Of a stretch of 64,000 bases of DNA, positions 24,697 to 32,577 are shown one piece after another; positions within the stretch are counted from its first letter, which is position 1, and every line of letters starts with the position of its first letter. This stretch comes from an uncultured Nitrosospira sp. (lineage in GTDB: Bacteria > Nitrospirota > Nitrospiria > Nitrospirales > Nitrospiraceae), in contig CAADGK010000112.1 of assembly GCA_900696515.1 (NCBI GenBank), forward strand, positions 1-64,000. The letters are read 5' to 3'. The position numbers were made by a program, and so were the translations under genes. The notes beneath the pieces were generated by a model. The model had not been told where the DNA came from. It ran no database searches and was given only the letters and a program-made list of their open reading frames with translations.

Positions 24697-24936
24697 ATGG
24701 CGCATTTGCGGTTCCATATTCGCTTTCCTGAAGAGGGGATTCGGCAGCCGATCATCTATCAGATCGGCCGCGAGTACAACGTCGTCACAGACGTCAGGCG
24801 AGCCGATGTGCGAGACACGACGGGCTGGGCGGATGTCGAATTTACAGGTGACACAGCAGAAATCGAGCGCGCGCTCGAAGGCCTGCGTAAAAAAGGTTGC
24901 AGCGTCGACCCGATTGAATTGAATGTGGTGGAATAA
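24697..24936 (+). CDS. NIL-domain protein
   Basis: The 79-residue protein is a stand-alone NIL domain (RFHIRFPEEGIRQPIIYQIG, then WADVEFTGDTAEIERALEGL). NIL domains bind small amino acids, such as methionine in MetN transporters, and also occur with ferredoxin-like domains in sulfur assimilation. The gene starts 3 bases after the MoaD-like stop, so the two are surely co-translated. A regulatory or substrate-sensing role in sulfur amino acid synthesis is inferred. Confidence 0.85.
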   Translation: MAHLRFHIRFPEEGIRQPIIYQIGREYNVVTDVRRADVRDTTGWADVEFTGDTAEIERALEGLRKKGCSVDPIELNVVE

Positions 24937-24939
24937 AGG

Positions 24940-25028
24940 GATAGCGTCTAGCAATCAGCATCCAGCTCTCAGGTCCTGAAGTAGGCCCGAAACTGATAGC
25001 TGAAGGCTGACAGCTGATAGCTTTTAAG
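24940..25028. repeat. intergenic repeat of simple words (AGCTGATAGC type)
   Basis: The spacer has CTGATAGCTGAAGGCTGACAGC followed by TGATAGC, with repeated CTGATAGCT and AGCTGA units and the mirrored AGCATCCAGCT words. It separates the NIL gene from the second E1. It resembles the other low-complexity intergenic repeats at 22254 and 35660. Confidence 0.5.
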
Positions 25029-25030
25029 CA

Positions 25031-25834
25031 ATGCAACTCTCCGAATCAGAAATTCAACGCTACAGCCGGCACATCATCCTTCAGGATGTGGGCGGCAAGG
25101 GCCAACTCAAGCTGAAGCGGGCCAAGGTCTTGTTGATCGGTGCCGGTGGTTTAGGATCGCCGGCTGGTCTCTATCTCGCTGCGGCCGGTGTCGGGACTAT
25201 CGGCTTGGTCGACGGCGATGTGGTTGACCTGTCGAACCTCCAACGGCAGATCATGCACTCGACTGCCACGCTCGGGAAGCCAAAAGTCGAGTCCGGAAGA
25301 CAGACGCTCTCGGCCATCAATCCTGAAATTACCGTCAACGCGTATCACCAGCTGGTCGACGCCGACAATATTATCCCGCTCATCTCGCAATACGACATCG
25401 TACTCGATGGCTCGGATAATTTCACGACTCGCTTCTTGGTCAACGACGCCTGCTTCTTCGCGAAGAGAACGCTGATCTCCGCCAGCATGTTCCGGTTCGA
25501 AGGTCAGCTCACGGCGATCAAGCCGCACCAAGGCTATCCCTGCTACCGCTGCCTCTATCCCGAGCCGCCTCCGGCTGGGCTGGTCCCGAACTGCCAAGAA
25601 GCCGGTGTGCTTGGTGTCTTAGCTGGTACGATGGGGATCCTCCAGGCCTCGGAAGCGATCAAGGAAATTCTTGGGATCGGCGAGACCATCGCGGATAAGC
25701 TGGTGATCTACGACGCGCTCGAGATGAAATTCCGCAAAGTCAGTCGCCCCAAAGATCCGGCCTGTCCTCTGTGCGGGCCGAATCCGAAAATCAAAGACCT
25801 GAGTCTGGACTACACAGTCAGCTGCACCATTTGA
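25031..25834 (+). CDS. ThiF/MoeB-family E1-like enzyme (second copy)
   Basis: The 267-residue enzyme is a paralog of the one at 22334. It has IQRYSRHIILQDVGGKGQLK, the loop VLLIGAGGLGSPAGLYLAAAG, DVVDLSNLQRQIMHST, FVxSxNFTTR-type DGSDNFTTRFLVND, CYRC and CPLC pairs and PNCQEAGVLGVLAG. No rhodanese domain. Two E1 copies and two carriers in one operon suggest each carrier has its own activator; which pairs with which cannot be read from sequence. Confidence 0.9.
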   Translation: MQLSESEIQRYSRHIILQDVGGKGQLKLKRAKVLLIGAGGLGSPAGLYLAAAGVGTIGLVDGDVVDLSNLQRQIMHSTATLGKPKVESGRQTLSAINPEITVNAYHQLVDADNIIPLISQYDIVLDGSDNFTTRFLVNDACFFAKRTLISASMFRFEGQLTAIKPHQGYPCYRCLYPEPPPAGLVPNCQEAGVLGVLAGTMGILQASEAIKEILGIGETIADKLVIYDALEMKFRKVSRPKDPACPLCGPNPKIKDLSLDYTVSCTI

Positions 25835-25878
25835 CAACCCCGTGAAGCGTCACTCGTCCTTCGATAGAATTCAGGGCC

Positions 25879-26430
25879 GTGAGCCTGCCGAACGGTGAAA
25901 CCGGAAGCGTAAAGACTACCGTGGCAGACCTCATTATTCCCAAAGCAATTCTTGACGACATCATCGCCCATGCGAAGGAACTGACTCCCTACGAATGTTG
26001 CGGGCTCTTGGCTGGAAATAACGGCGTGGTCAGCCGTCTCTATCGCATCAAGAACATTGTTGCGATGGAAGGCGCGCAAAACCTCTCGTCGTTCGATTCG
26101 GCAAAGGCGGCGCATCTGGAGCGCCTCTCTCCTGAAGAGCGAGCAGAGATCGCCTTCGTCATGGACATGCAAGACTTCTCATCCGCAAAGAAAGATATGC
26201 GGAACAACGGACTCGATCTCCAAGTCGTGTATCACTCACACCCACACGATCCGGCTCGTCCCTCTGTCACCGACATCAAGATTGCCACCGACTACGAAGA
26301 AATTTGGCCTAAGATCAATCTCCCTCTCCCCGCCTATCTCATCGTTTCGCTTATGAATGCGGAACCGGACGCGAAGACCTATTGGATTAAGTCCGGTCAG
26401 GTCTCCATTGCCAAGGTCATCATCCGCTAA
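25879..26430 (+). CDS. JAMM/Mov34-type metallopeptidase (Mec-like)
   Basis: The 183-residue protein has the JAMM motif: the catalytic Glu in YECCGLLAGNNG (about residue 36-40), and the zinc ligands in YHSHPHDPARPSVTDIKIA (H-x-H-P with Ser and Asp about 117-130). In M. tuberculosis Mec removes the cysteine adduct from CysO; in other systems HcyD/QbsD-like JAMM proteins trim carrier tails. Either reaction fits here, given the carrier ending GGGC. GTG 25879 is used; GTG 25921 is possible. It closes the cluster. Confidence 0.88.
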   Translation: MSLPNGETGSVKTTVADLIIPKAILDDIIAHAKELTPYECCGLLAGNNGVVSRLYRIKNIVAMEGAQNLSSFDSAKAAHLERLSPEERAEIAFVMDMQDFSSAKKDMRNNGLDLQVVYHSHPHDPARPSVTDIKIATDYEEIWPKINLPLPAYLIVSLMNAEPDAKTYWIKSGQVSIAKVIIR

Positions 26431-26505
26431 GCCTACTTTTCCGGTTCACATTCCACTTCAAAATATACTAATGTTCCTCAAGCACCTAGACGAGGAGCAT
26501 CGCTC

Positions 26506-26835
26506 ATGAAACTATTGAACTTCAGCCTCTTGCTATTTTTTCTAACCATGACAGCTGTACCTGTCTTCGCCGAGGACCGCAGCTTCTACAGTCCCGTCAT
26601 CTACATCGATAAGGAAAAGAGTCAGATCCTCATCTCGACCAGCGCCACGGTGTTTTATATCGAAGTCCCGGAGGCCGCCAAACCGCACATGGAAAAGCTT
26701 CCCATCTCCGGCCTCGTGGATTTTGTTGTGGAGATGCGCGGCGAAGACAAACTACCGTTGATCAAAACCTGGAAGGTCAAATCAGGTGAATCGACCTGTA
26801 TGTACTTTAATGGGAAGGAGTGCAAGGAACGATAA
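26506..26835 (+). CDS. small exported protein, unknown
   Basis: The 109-residue protein has a clear signal peptide (LLLFFLTMTAVPVFAED, cleavage near residue 22) and a mature part with beta strands (SQILISTSATVFYIEV) and a C-terminal CMYFNGKECKER holding two Cys that may form a disulfide. GAGGAG precedes the ATG by 9 bases. Not recognised. It may end the sulfur operon region but is separated by about 75 bases. Confidence 0.65.
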   Translation: MKLLNFSLLLFFLTMTAVPVFAEDRSFYSPVIYIDKEKSQILISTSATVFYIEVPEAAKPHMEKLPISGLVDFVVEMRGEDKLPLIKTWKVKSGESTCMYFNGKECKER

Positions 26836-27287
26836 CTCTCGCCGTTTCTCTGCCAAGATCATACGCCTCATTCAGCAGAACACCGTTTTCCGCTTATCCA
26901 CGCGTCGAGAGCGCTCATCCCCTTCGGCTTACCAATGACTAACTGGTCGCTGCATCTCTCTTTCCTCAGACTGTTCTTGCTTTGATGCTCCAAGAGGCAA
27001 ATCCTGCATTCCACGACGACCTCCTCGTTCTGCCTCAATGACCGCGCGACCCATCAACGCAGCAGCCAGTCTCCCTACTCATCCCATGTGCGCTCACCGA
27101 ATATAGACATGCAGCTTGTCGGAAATCCGTTGATCATCCGGTAGAGTCGCCCACGATGCCGGAAAATTGAGGAATCCATATTTCCACCGACCGGGTTGAA
27201 TCATGTCGAGAACATTTTACTCGCGGCGCAAACTCTGCTATATCACACACACTAACAATCACCATTTTACAGTCGAAGGGAGGTGAC
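26836..27287. other. gene-free stretch
   Basis: No supported gene. A 48-codon minus-strand GTG frame (26868-27014) has a good GAGGAGG binding site and a CRIC start, but nothing else supports it. Confidence 0.4.
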
Positions 27288-27356
27288 ATGCTCATGGCGA
27301 CGAAGAAAGCAGCAGCGAAGAAGCCAGCCAAAAAGGCGGCCAAGAAAAAGAAGTAA
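27288..27356 (+). CDS. very small lysine/alanine-rich basic protein
   Basis: ATG 27288 (or the in-frame ATG 27294) opens a 22-residue frame, MLMATKKAAAKKPAKKAAKK ending KK, with a strong AGGGAGGTGA binding site 4 bases upstream. The K/A/P repeats resemble the tails of bacterial histone H1-like and AlgP-type proteins that bind DNA without sequence choice. It is too short for a typical gene finder. A hairpin follows 13 bases downstream. Confidence 0.6.
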   Translation: MLMATKKAAAKKPAKKAAKKKK

Positions 27357-27369
27357 TCGTTCACACCGC

Positions 27370-27397
27370 GAGGAGGCGCCGACCAGGTCGCCTCCTC
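27370..27397 (+). terminator. hairpin after the lysine-rich peptide gene
   Basis: A perfect 9-bp stem GAGGAGGCG / CGCCTCCTC with a 10-base loop, 13 bases after the stop. No T-run follows. Confidence 0.5.
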
Positions 27398-28251
27398 ATC
27401 ATCCCTCGTTCTCGATCCTTCTCAGGCCTATACCGCAGTGCAAGAGTCCCTGTCCGATCAAATGCGCCTCGTCGACACGTCCGAAAGACTCTTCCCCCCC
27501 GCAAGATTCCGCATGACTGATGAGACCTCACTTCGACCGACCAGCCCTCCAGCGGAATGAAATCGGCAACAGCGTCCAGATCCAACTGGTTATAGTAACG
27601 ACCGACACTTTATGAGATAGGGAACCTGGCCAAAGCGGACAGAACGACCGAAGCGATCATGACAAGGAAGGAGGTAGGCAAAAAAAAAGGGGAGGTGATA
27701 GCCCTATCACCTCCCCACTTCCTCATCACCAGGAGAGACTCCATGGCGTAAAGAAAGCAGCGGGGTGAATCTTAGCACGAACACCTCAATGAAAAAAGAA
27801 ATAAATTACCAATACAATCAATAACTTGTGATATTCTATCGAGAATGCGGCATTGAGAGGCTATGTGATCAACTTGCCTACTCACCCATCGACCAGGAGA
27901 TTCACCGGTTCTGAGATCAGCCTGTAGAAGAAATCCATGACCAGGGATCGGTAGAGGAAAGAGCAGGTCGCTGGAGCGTTCAAGAGCGCCCAGACGGGTA
28001 TCGAGGTCTAACGCCCCCTGAACTCACATGTCCCCGTCGGTTTTAAGCAGGGAACAGACATCCTAACCCCAGGATGTTCCTGATCCCCGGTTGAAGCATG
28101 CGGGAATGACGAGAAGAGCCGGGGTCAACTGCGGAATCCTGGTTCAATGTAAAGAGTATCGGCGTCTTCGAAATAACTCACGTTCATAGCAACTACTCGA
28201 TCATAGAACAGTGGACACTTGCTTCGAGTCTGATCGCTTCACGACCGTTTA
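27398..28251. other. long stretch without a gene
   Basis: About 850 bases with no supported coding region on either strand, apart from the terminator at 27680. Composition at 27790-27850 is AT-rich (AAAAAAGAAATAAATTACC), which may mark a promoter. A short start-stop, ATGGCGTAA near 27742, looks like a decayed copy of the lysine-rich gene start but cannot be confirmed. Confidence 0.35.
27680..27716 (-). terminator. Rho-independent terminator read on the minus strand
   Basis: A perfect 13-bp stem (GGGGAGGTGATAG / CTATCACCTCCCC, 2-base loop, 27689-27716) is flanked on the left by nine A at 27680-27688, which gives a U-run for minus-strand transcripts. The nearest upstream minus-strand gene starts at 28461 and ends at 28252, about 530 bases away, so either that transcript has a long tail or an unannotated RNA ends here. 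Confidence 0.6.
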
Positions 28252-28461
28252 TTATTCCCCACTCCCGGCCATGTCGTCGATGAGGGGGCGGTTGATATCG
28301 GTGCATCCGCAGCAGATGGTATCAAAGAGGGTATCCGCGTCTGCGACAAAATTCTTTTCATCGGTGAGCTTGTCCGCAATGACCTGGGCATAACAGATGT
28401 CGCAGAGCATCATTAAGCCACGCGACACTCCGACTGTTTTTCGTCCCGTACTTGTAGCCAT
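28252..28461 (-). CDS. small Cys-rich protein, unknown
   Basis: The 69-residue product carries CDICYAQVI and CCGCTDINR, two Cys groups that could bind zinc. The ATG at 28461 was chosen because it begins just 5 bases past the upstream gene stop, giving translational coupling. Not recognised as a known family. It forms a unit with the zinc-ribbon gene at 28466. Confidence 0.5.
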   Translation of the reverse strand: MATSTGRKTVGVSRGLMMLCDICYAQVIADKLTDEKNFVADADTLFDTICCGCTDINRPLIDDMAGSGE

Positions 28462-28465
28462 AGGG

Positions 28466-28660
28466 CTATACCGATCCTTTCTGAAGAGCCATAAAGAAAT
28501 CTTCGGCTTCGAGGTCAATCCCACACTCTGGGCACTCGTAGGGCCGATCTGGTTCTGGAACATTCAAGGGAGTCTGATCAACGCGCCCCCGGCAGACATG
28601 ATAAAATCGCCCGCGCGCATGTTCGTCGTCCAGTGGATCGCTTTCGTACACCAACACCAT
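28466..28660 (-). CDS. small zinc-ribbon-like protein
   Basis: About 64 residues from ATG 28660. The C-terminal PYECPECGIDLEAEDFFMAL has a CxxC and one more Cys (HVCRGR) lies in the middle. The frame is open to a TTG at 28720 without a binding site; GAGGGAA precedes the chosen ATG. Pairs with the gene at 28252. Confidence 0.5.
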   Translation of the reverse strand: MVLVYESDPLDDEHARGRFYHVCRGRVDQTPLNVPEPDRPYECPECGIDLEAEDFFMALQKGSV

Positions 28661-28712
28661 AGGATTCCCATTCCCTCGTTCTTCTGCAGAAGTATAACGA
28701 GTCCTGATTTCT

Positions 28713-28754
28713 AGCCGCAACCGCCGTTCTACAGGAAAGGTTGCGGTTGCGGCT
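28713..28754 (-). terminator. GC-rich inverted repeat between convergent-end regions
   Basis: Arms AGCCGCAACC and GGTTGCGGCT with a 22-base loop, and a second partial GGTTGCGG copy. It lies after the minus-strand ABC gene, in front of the next minus-strand gene, so it may end the ABC transcript. No T-run follows. Confidence 0.4.
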
Positions 28755-28829
28755 AAGATTGAGCAAGAATCTGCTGACCCTTGACCTTGATCTTAACCTC
28801 AGCTTACCCCTCTACCCTCCAACCTTCGG

Positions 28830-30554
28830 CTATGTCTGAAACTGTGCTTCGTACAAGCCTGCATACACTCCGCCCCGGCTCAACAACTCCTCATGGCGAC
28901 CATCCTCAACTAACCGTCCGTTCTCAAGTACGAGAATCCTGTCCACATCGTGCAAGGTCGAGAGGCGATGGGCGATAATGAAGGTGGTTCGTCCGGCGGT
29001 CAGTTCGTTCAAAGCCTCCCGGATTTTGACCTCGGTCTCCGTATCGATGTTAGAGGTCGCCTCATCAAAAATGACGATCGGCGGGTCTTTCAGCAACACC
29101 CTGGCAATTGAGACCCGCTGTTTTTGCCCGACTGAAAGTTTGACCCCTCGTTCACCGATCCAGGTCTCATACCCTTCAGGCAATGACGCAACAAACTCAT
29201 GGGCTCGAGCCGCTCGCGCCGCCGCTTCCAATCGATCTTGATCTGCCAGCAGATCACCATAGAGCAGGTTGTCTCGAACAGTCCCATTGAACAGAAACGG
29301 TTCCTGCTGAACGAACCCGATCTGCCGGCGGAGGTAGGAAAGAGGCAGATCGCGAAGATCCTTCCCATCGATCAGGATCGTTCCGTCTGTAACGTCATAA
29401 AACCGCATCAATAGCTTTAAGAGGGTACTCTTCCCTGCTCCGCTCATCCCTACCAACGCCACACGTTCGCCCGCGGAAACTCTCGCTGAGAACCCCTTGA
29501 GAACCGGCACGTCAGGCCGATAGTGGAACCGCACTTGCTCGAATCGCACGTCACCCTGCGCACGATCACCCGGGGCGGCCAGGCCCGGACGATCAGCCAC
29601 GTCGGGCACCGTATCCAATACGTCGAAGACCCGTTCGCTCGCGGCCAAGGCATGCTGCAGCATATGATTGACCGAGTGGATCTGGTTGATGGGCACATAG
29701 AACATCGCCAGGTACGAAAGAAACAGGACCAACTCGCCCAGTGTGAGACGCCCGTCCATCACCTCGCCGGCACCATACCAGAGAATCAAAACAGTCCCGA
29801 AGGCGCCGATGAGAATCATCCCCGGCGAATACATCGACCATAAGACCATTGCCTTGAGATTCTTGTCACTGTAGGCCTGGCTCAACCGGTCGAATCGTGC
29901 TTGCTCGTGCCCCTGACGACCAAACCCCATCGTTTCCCTGATACCGGACAGGGCATCTTGCAAGTAGCCGTTCAGCTCCGCGGCACTCTGGCGGGTCTCC
30001 CGATAGTAGCCGTGCACTTTGGATGTGAACCAACTGGCCGAGAGGGCGAGCAGCGGGATCGGTAACAGCGCAAGCGCCGCCAATTTCCAATTCAGCATGA
30101 ACAAGAGTCCCGTGATGCCGACCAGAGTCAACGATGCCGTCATCATCCCTTCAAGTCCATCGATAAAAATCCGCTCGACATGCTCGGTATCGTTGGTCAC
30201 GCGGGACATAATCTCGCCCGTCGAGCGATTCTCGAAATAGGTGATCGACAGACGTTGCAGCGCGGCGAAAATATGCCGTCGAAGATCGTGCACCACCGTC
30301 TGCTCCAGTTGGTTATTGAGCCGGATACGCAACGAAGCAAAGAGGTTCTTGAGTACATAGGCGCCGACCAGAAGCCCGATCACCCCCGGCAGCAACGAGG
30401 CCTGCTTGGCTTGGATCACGTCGTCAATAATGATCTTGATGACCCAGGGAGGCACCAGCTCCATCGCCGTTGCACAAGTGGCGCAGAGCAAAGTCAGAAC
30501 GGCCAGCGTACGATGGGGTCGCAGATATTGCAGGACACGAAGAAGGGCTTTCAC
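28830..30554 (-). CDS. ABC exporter, MsbA-like half transporter
   Basis: The 574-residue protein has an N-terminal membrane domain with about six helices (residues 15-300) and a C-terminal nucleotide-binding domain. The latter has Walker A GMSGAGKSTLLKLLMRF (about 368-384), Q-loop FVQQEPFLFN, signature LSVGQKQRVSIARVLL (about 472-487), Walker B IVIFDEATSNID (about 492-503) and the H-loop IIAHRLSTL. As a homodimer it would export lipid, lipid A or a hydrophobic compound. Substrate is unknown. It follows def by 22 bases, suggesting one transcript with def and the HEAT gene. Confidence 0.9.
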   Translation of the reverse strand: MKALLRVLQYLRPHRTLAVLTLLCATCATAMELVPPWVIKIIIDDVIQAKQASLLPGVIGLLVGAYVLKNLFASLRIRLNNQLEQTVVHDLRRHIFAALQRLSITYFENRSTGEIMSRVTNDTEHVERIFIDGLEGMMTASLTLVGITGLLFMLNWKLAALALLPIPLLALSASWFTSKVHGYYRETRQSAAELNGYLQDALSGIRETMGFGRQGHEQARFDRLSQAYSDKNLKAMVLWSMYSPGMILIGAFGTVLILWYGAGEVMDGRLTLGELVLFLSYLAMFYVPINQIHSVNHMLQHALAASERVFDVLDTVPDVADRPGLAAPGDRAQGDVRFEQVRFHYRPDVPVLKGFSARVSAGERVALVGMSGAGKSTLLKLLMRFYDVTDGTILIDGKDLRDLPLSYLRRQIGFVQQEPFLFNGTVRDNLLYGDLLADQDRLEAAARAARAHEFVASLPEGYETWIGERGVKLSVGQKQRVSIARVLLKDPPIVIFDEATSNIDTETEVKIREALNELTAGRTTFIIAHRLSTLHDVDRILVLENGRLVEDGRHEELLSRGGVYAGLYEAQFQT

Positions 30555-30576
30555 AAGCGGTTCGGCACGGCAGGCA

Positions 30577-31122
30577 TCAAATGACGTTACTCGATTCTTT
30601 CTGCCAATATCGTGAGAATTCTTCCAACTGGGTAAGGGTAGACATATCCGTCATACGATCAAGAAAAACCTTGCCGATCAGATGATCAAGTTCGTGCTGG
30701 ATACAGACCGCATATAAGTCCGTCGCTTCAAAATCCAAGGCCTTGCCTTTCCGGTCCAACCCCTTGACCCGCACCAGTGACGGTCTGGTGACTTTCCCCC
30801 TCAAGCCGTCAACGCTCAGACACCCTTCCCAATTCTCCACCTGTTCAGGTCCATAATAGACGATTGATGGGTTGATGAGGACCGTTTCGGGAAAGCCTCC
30901 TTCCCCTCTGCAGCCCATGACGACCAATTGAATCGAGCGTGAGACTTGAGGCGCCGCCAGCCCGATACCCGGTTCGTCATACATCACTTCGAACATGTCG
31001 TCGATCAACCGCTGGATCTCCGAGGACTTGATCTCTCGCGGATCGATCGGCGCCGCTACCTTCCGGAGGATCGGATTCCCAAGTTTGGCGATCTTCAGCA
31101 TGGTTCCTGTCTTCAATTTCAT
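30577..31122 (-). CDS. def: peptide deformylase
   Basis: Removes the formyl group from the N-terminal fMet of new proteins, using Fe(II). The 181-residue protein has all three family motifs: GIGLAAPQV (about 53-61), EGCLSV (about 99-104, Cys ligand) and QHELDHL (about 140-146, two His ligands and the catalytic Glu). An internal ATG (MLKIAKLG, residue 8) preceded by AGGA is an equally likely start. The gene stop is 22 bases from the ABC start. Confidence 0.95.
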   Translation of the reverse strand: MKLKTGTMLKIAKLGNPILRKVAAPIDPREIKSSEIQRLIDDMFEVMYDEPGIGLAAPQVSRSIQLVVMGCRGEGGFPETVLINPSIVYYGPEQVENWEGCLSVDGLRGKVTRPSLVRVKGLDRKGKALDFEATDLYAVCIQHELDHLIGKVFLDRMTDMSTLTQLEEFSRYWQKESSNVI

Positions 31123-31181
31123 AATCTCTACAGTATTCGTAACATAGCCGTCTTTGACCCCGCAACCTCCTCAGCCTCCCG

Positions 31182-32009
31182 TCACAGGCTCCGTTTGGGT
31201 CGGCGAGGTTCCGGAATCTCAAAGGTCTCCTTGTTGATGTCCCACCACTCGACCCATTCACTCGACCAAGCCGCACGATCCTGTTTCGTCGAAGTGTCCC
31301 AATCGTGAAATTCCGTTTCATGGCGAGTCAGAATCCAGAGCGATTGCAGCGCCGACAGCGCCACAAACCGTTCCTCATCGCTGACCATGGGAATCAGGAT
31401 CGGAATGACGGCCTTCTGGCGGATATACCGCGACTCAAATGCAGCGGCCTTTCTCACGGACGGATTGGAATCTTTGGCCATGACATCCAGGGCTTCGGAG
31501 GCTTTCGTCGCATCCAGACGAACGGCCACGCGTAACGCATGTTCCCGCACTCGTGACAGTTCGCCCGGCTCCTTCGCGGTCTCGACAAGAGCCGGCACGC
31601 CGGCCACTCCCTTCATCATCAACAACGTTTCAATCGCATTGTATCGGATTCTTGGACTGGACATGGTCAAGGCCTTGACCAGCACCGGAACAGAGGATTC
31701 ACCCAAATGTACGAATTCCCCCATGGCCCAAAACTCTTGTTTCCCTTCCAGCAACGGCAACAACGCCTCGGCTCGCTTGAGCTCTTCCGGGCCGAGCGGA
31801 GTTTTGTTGGGGGGAATTGAGACATCCGGCACATCCGGACTGACCGGTGGAGCATCATAGGGCACCTGAACGGGCCACGCCCGAGTCTGATCCGTCCATG
31901 CATACAGAGGGTCTGCGACCCCTGTCACGCTGAGCAATCCCACCATGGCGAGTCGGAACACAAGACACAATGGCTTCACGATAACGGCGCTCCTCTGCAA
32001 ATTGTTCAA
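31182..32009 (-). CDS. exported HEAT-repeat protein
   Basis: The 275-residue protein has a signal peptide (CLVFRLAMVGLLSVTGVA), a Pro-rich linker, then helical repeats: VHLGESSVPVLVKALTMSSPR, IRYNAIETLLMMKGVAGVPA, and LDVMAKDSNPSVRKAAAFES. These are HEAT-like units that mediate protein contacts. The tail is Trp-rich (WSSEWVEWWDINKETFE). It lies between a coiled-coil gene and def. No enzymatic motif seen. Confidence 0.75.
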   Translation of the reverse strand: MNNLQRSAVIVKPLCLVFRLAMVGLLSVTGVADPLYAWTDQTRAWPVQVPYDAPPVSPDVPDVSIPPNKTPLGPEELKRAEALLPLLEGKQEFWAMGEFVHLGESSVPVLVKALTMSSPRIRYNAIETLLMMKGVAGVPALVETAKEPGELSRVREHALRVAVRLDATKASEALDVMAKDSNPSVRKAAAFESRYIRQKAVIPILIPMVSDEERFVALSALQSLWILTRHETEFHDWDTSTKQDRAAWSSEWVEWWDINKETFEIPEPRRPKRSL

Positions 32010-32157
32010 TACGTCTCGCAGTCACGCATCGATGAAATCATCGATGCGCCGAGGACATGCGGATAATGGACCCCATGTCGTTGGTGAGGTTCCGACCGGA
32101 ATGTAGCGGGAGCGCTCTCCCTGGCTGCCCGCCTCAGACCAGCGAGCTGCGCCGACC

Positions 32158-32442
32158 TTATGAACTGAGGGCTCGAAGATGCTTCCGTACCCGAACCTTC
32201 TCATGATGTTTTCGAAGCAACTGCTGACGAACCACATCCTGGTTCTCGGCCACGATGCGAACCAGTCGATCCATGTCCTCCGCATGATCACGCACCAGTT
32301 CCGACAACTTCTGGATCTGCTCCTCCAACTTTTCCAGCCGCCAGGCCATATTATGCAGTGGGTCCGAGGTTTTCTCCCCCAGCTTCGTGACACGCCTGGA
32401 ATCGACTCGTGGCAAAGCCGCGATGACGACATCTCGCTTCAT
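32158..32442 (-). CDS. small coiled-coil protein
   Basis: About 94 residues, mainly one long helix: AWRLEKLEEQIQKLSELVRD, then HAEDMDRLVRIVAENQDVVRQ, with leucines at heptad spacing. A strong AAAGGAGTG lies 4 bases upstream of ATG 32442, which decides the start over the in-frame ATG at 32460. Unknown role. It is divergent from glgC, with about 135 bases between them for both promoters. Confidence 0.6.
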   Translation of the reverse strand: MKRDVVIAALPRVDSRRVTKLGEKTSDPLHNMAWRLEKLEEQIQKLSELVRDHAEDMDRLVRIVAENQDVVRQQLLRKHHEKVRVRKHLRALSS

Positions 32443-32577
32443 GCTCACTCCTTTGGTCATGGCCGACCGAGCCGAGCGGCTCAGTCCGGCGATCTGGGGG
32501 CTAGTATTATCCGCATGGCACGGGAAGTCAACGATTCCGCTTTCTTTCTATTTCAAGACGGTCCTGATAGAATCGAG

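Noticed and set aside
26868-27014. 48-codon minus-strand GTG frame with GAGGAGG and CRIC
   Set aside because: Good binding site but no other support; the product has no clear fold or homolog in memory.
27738-27766. ATGGCGTAAAGAAAGCAGC resembling the lysine-rich gene start
   Set aside because: Similarity is short and gapped; could be chance.
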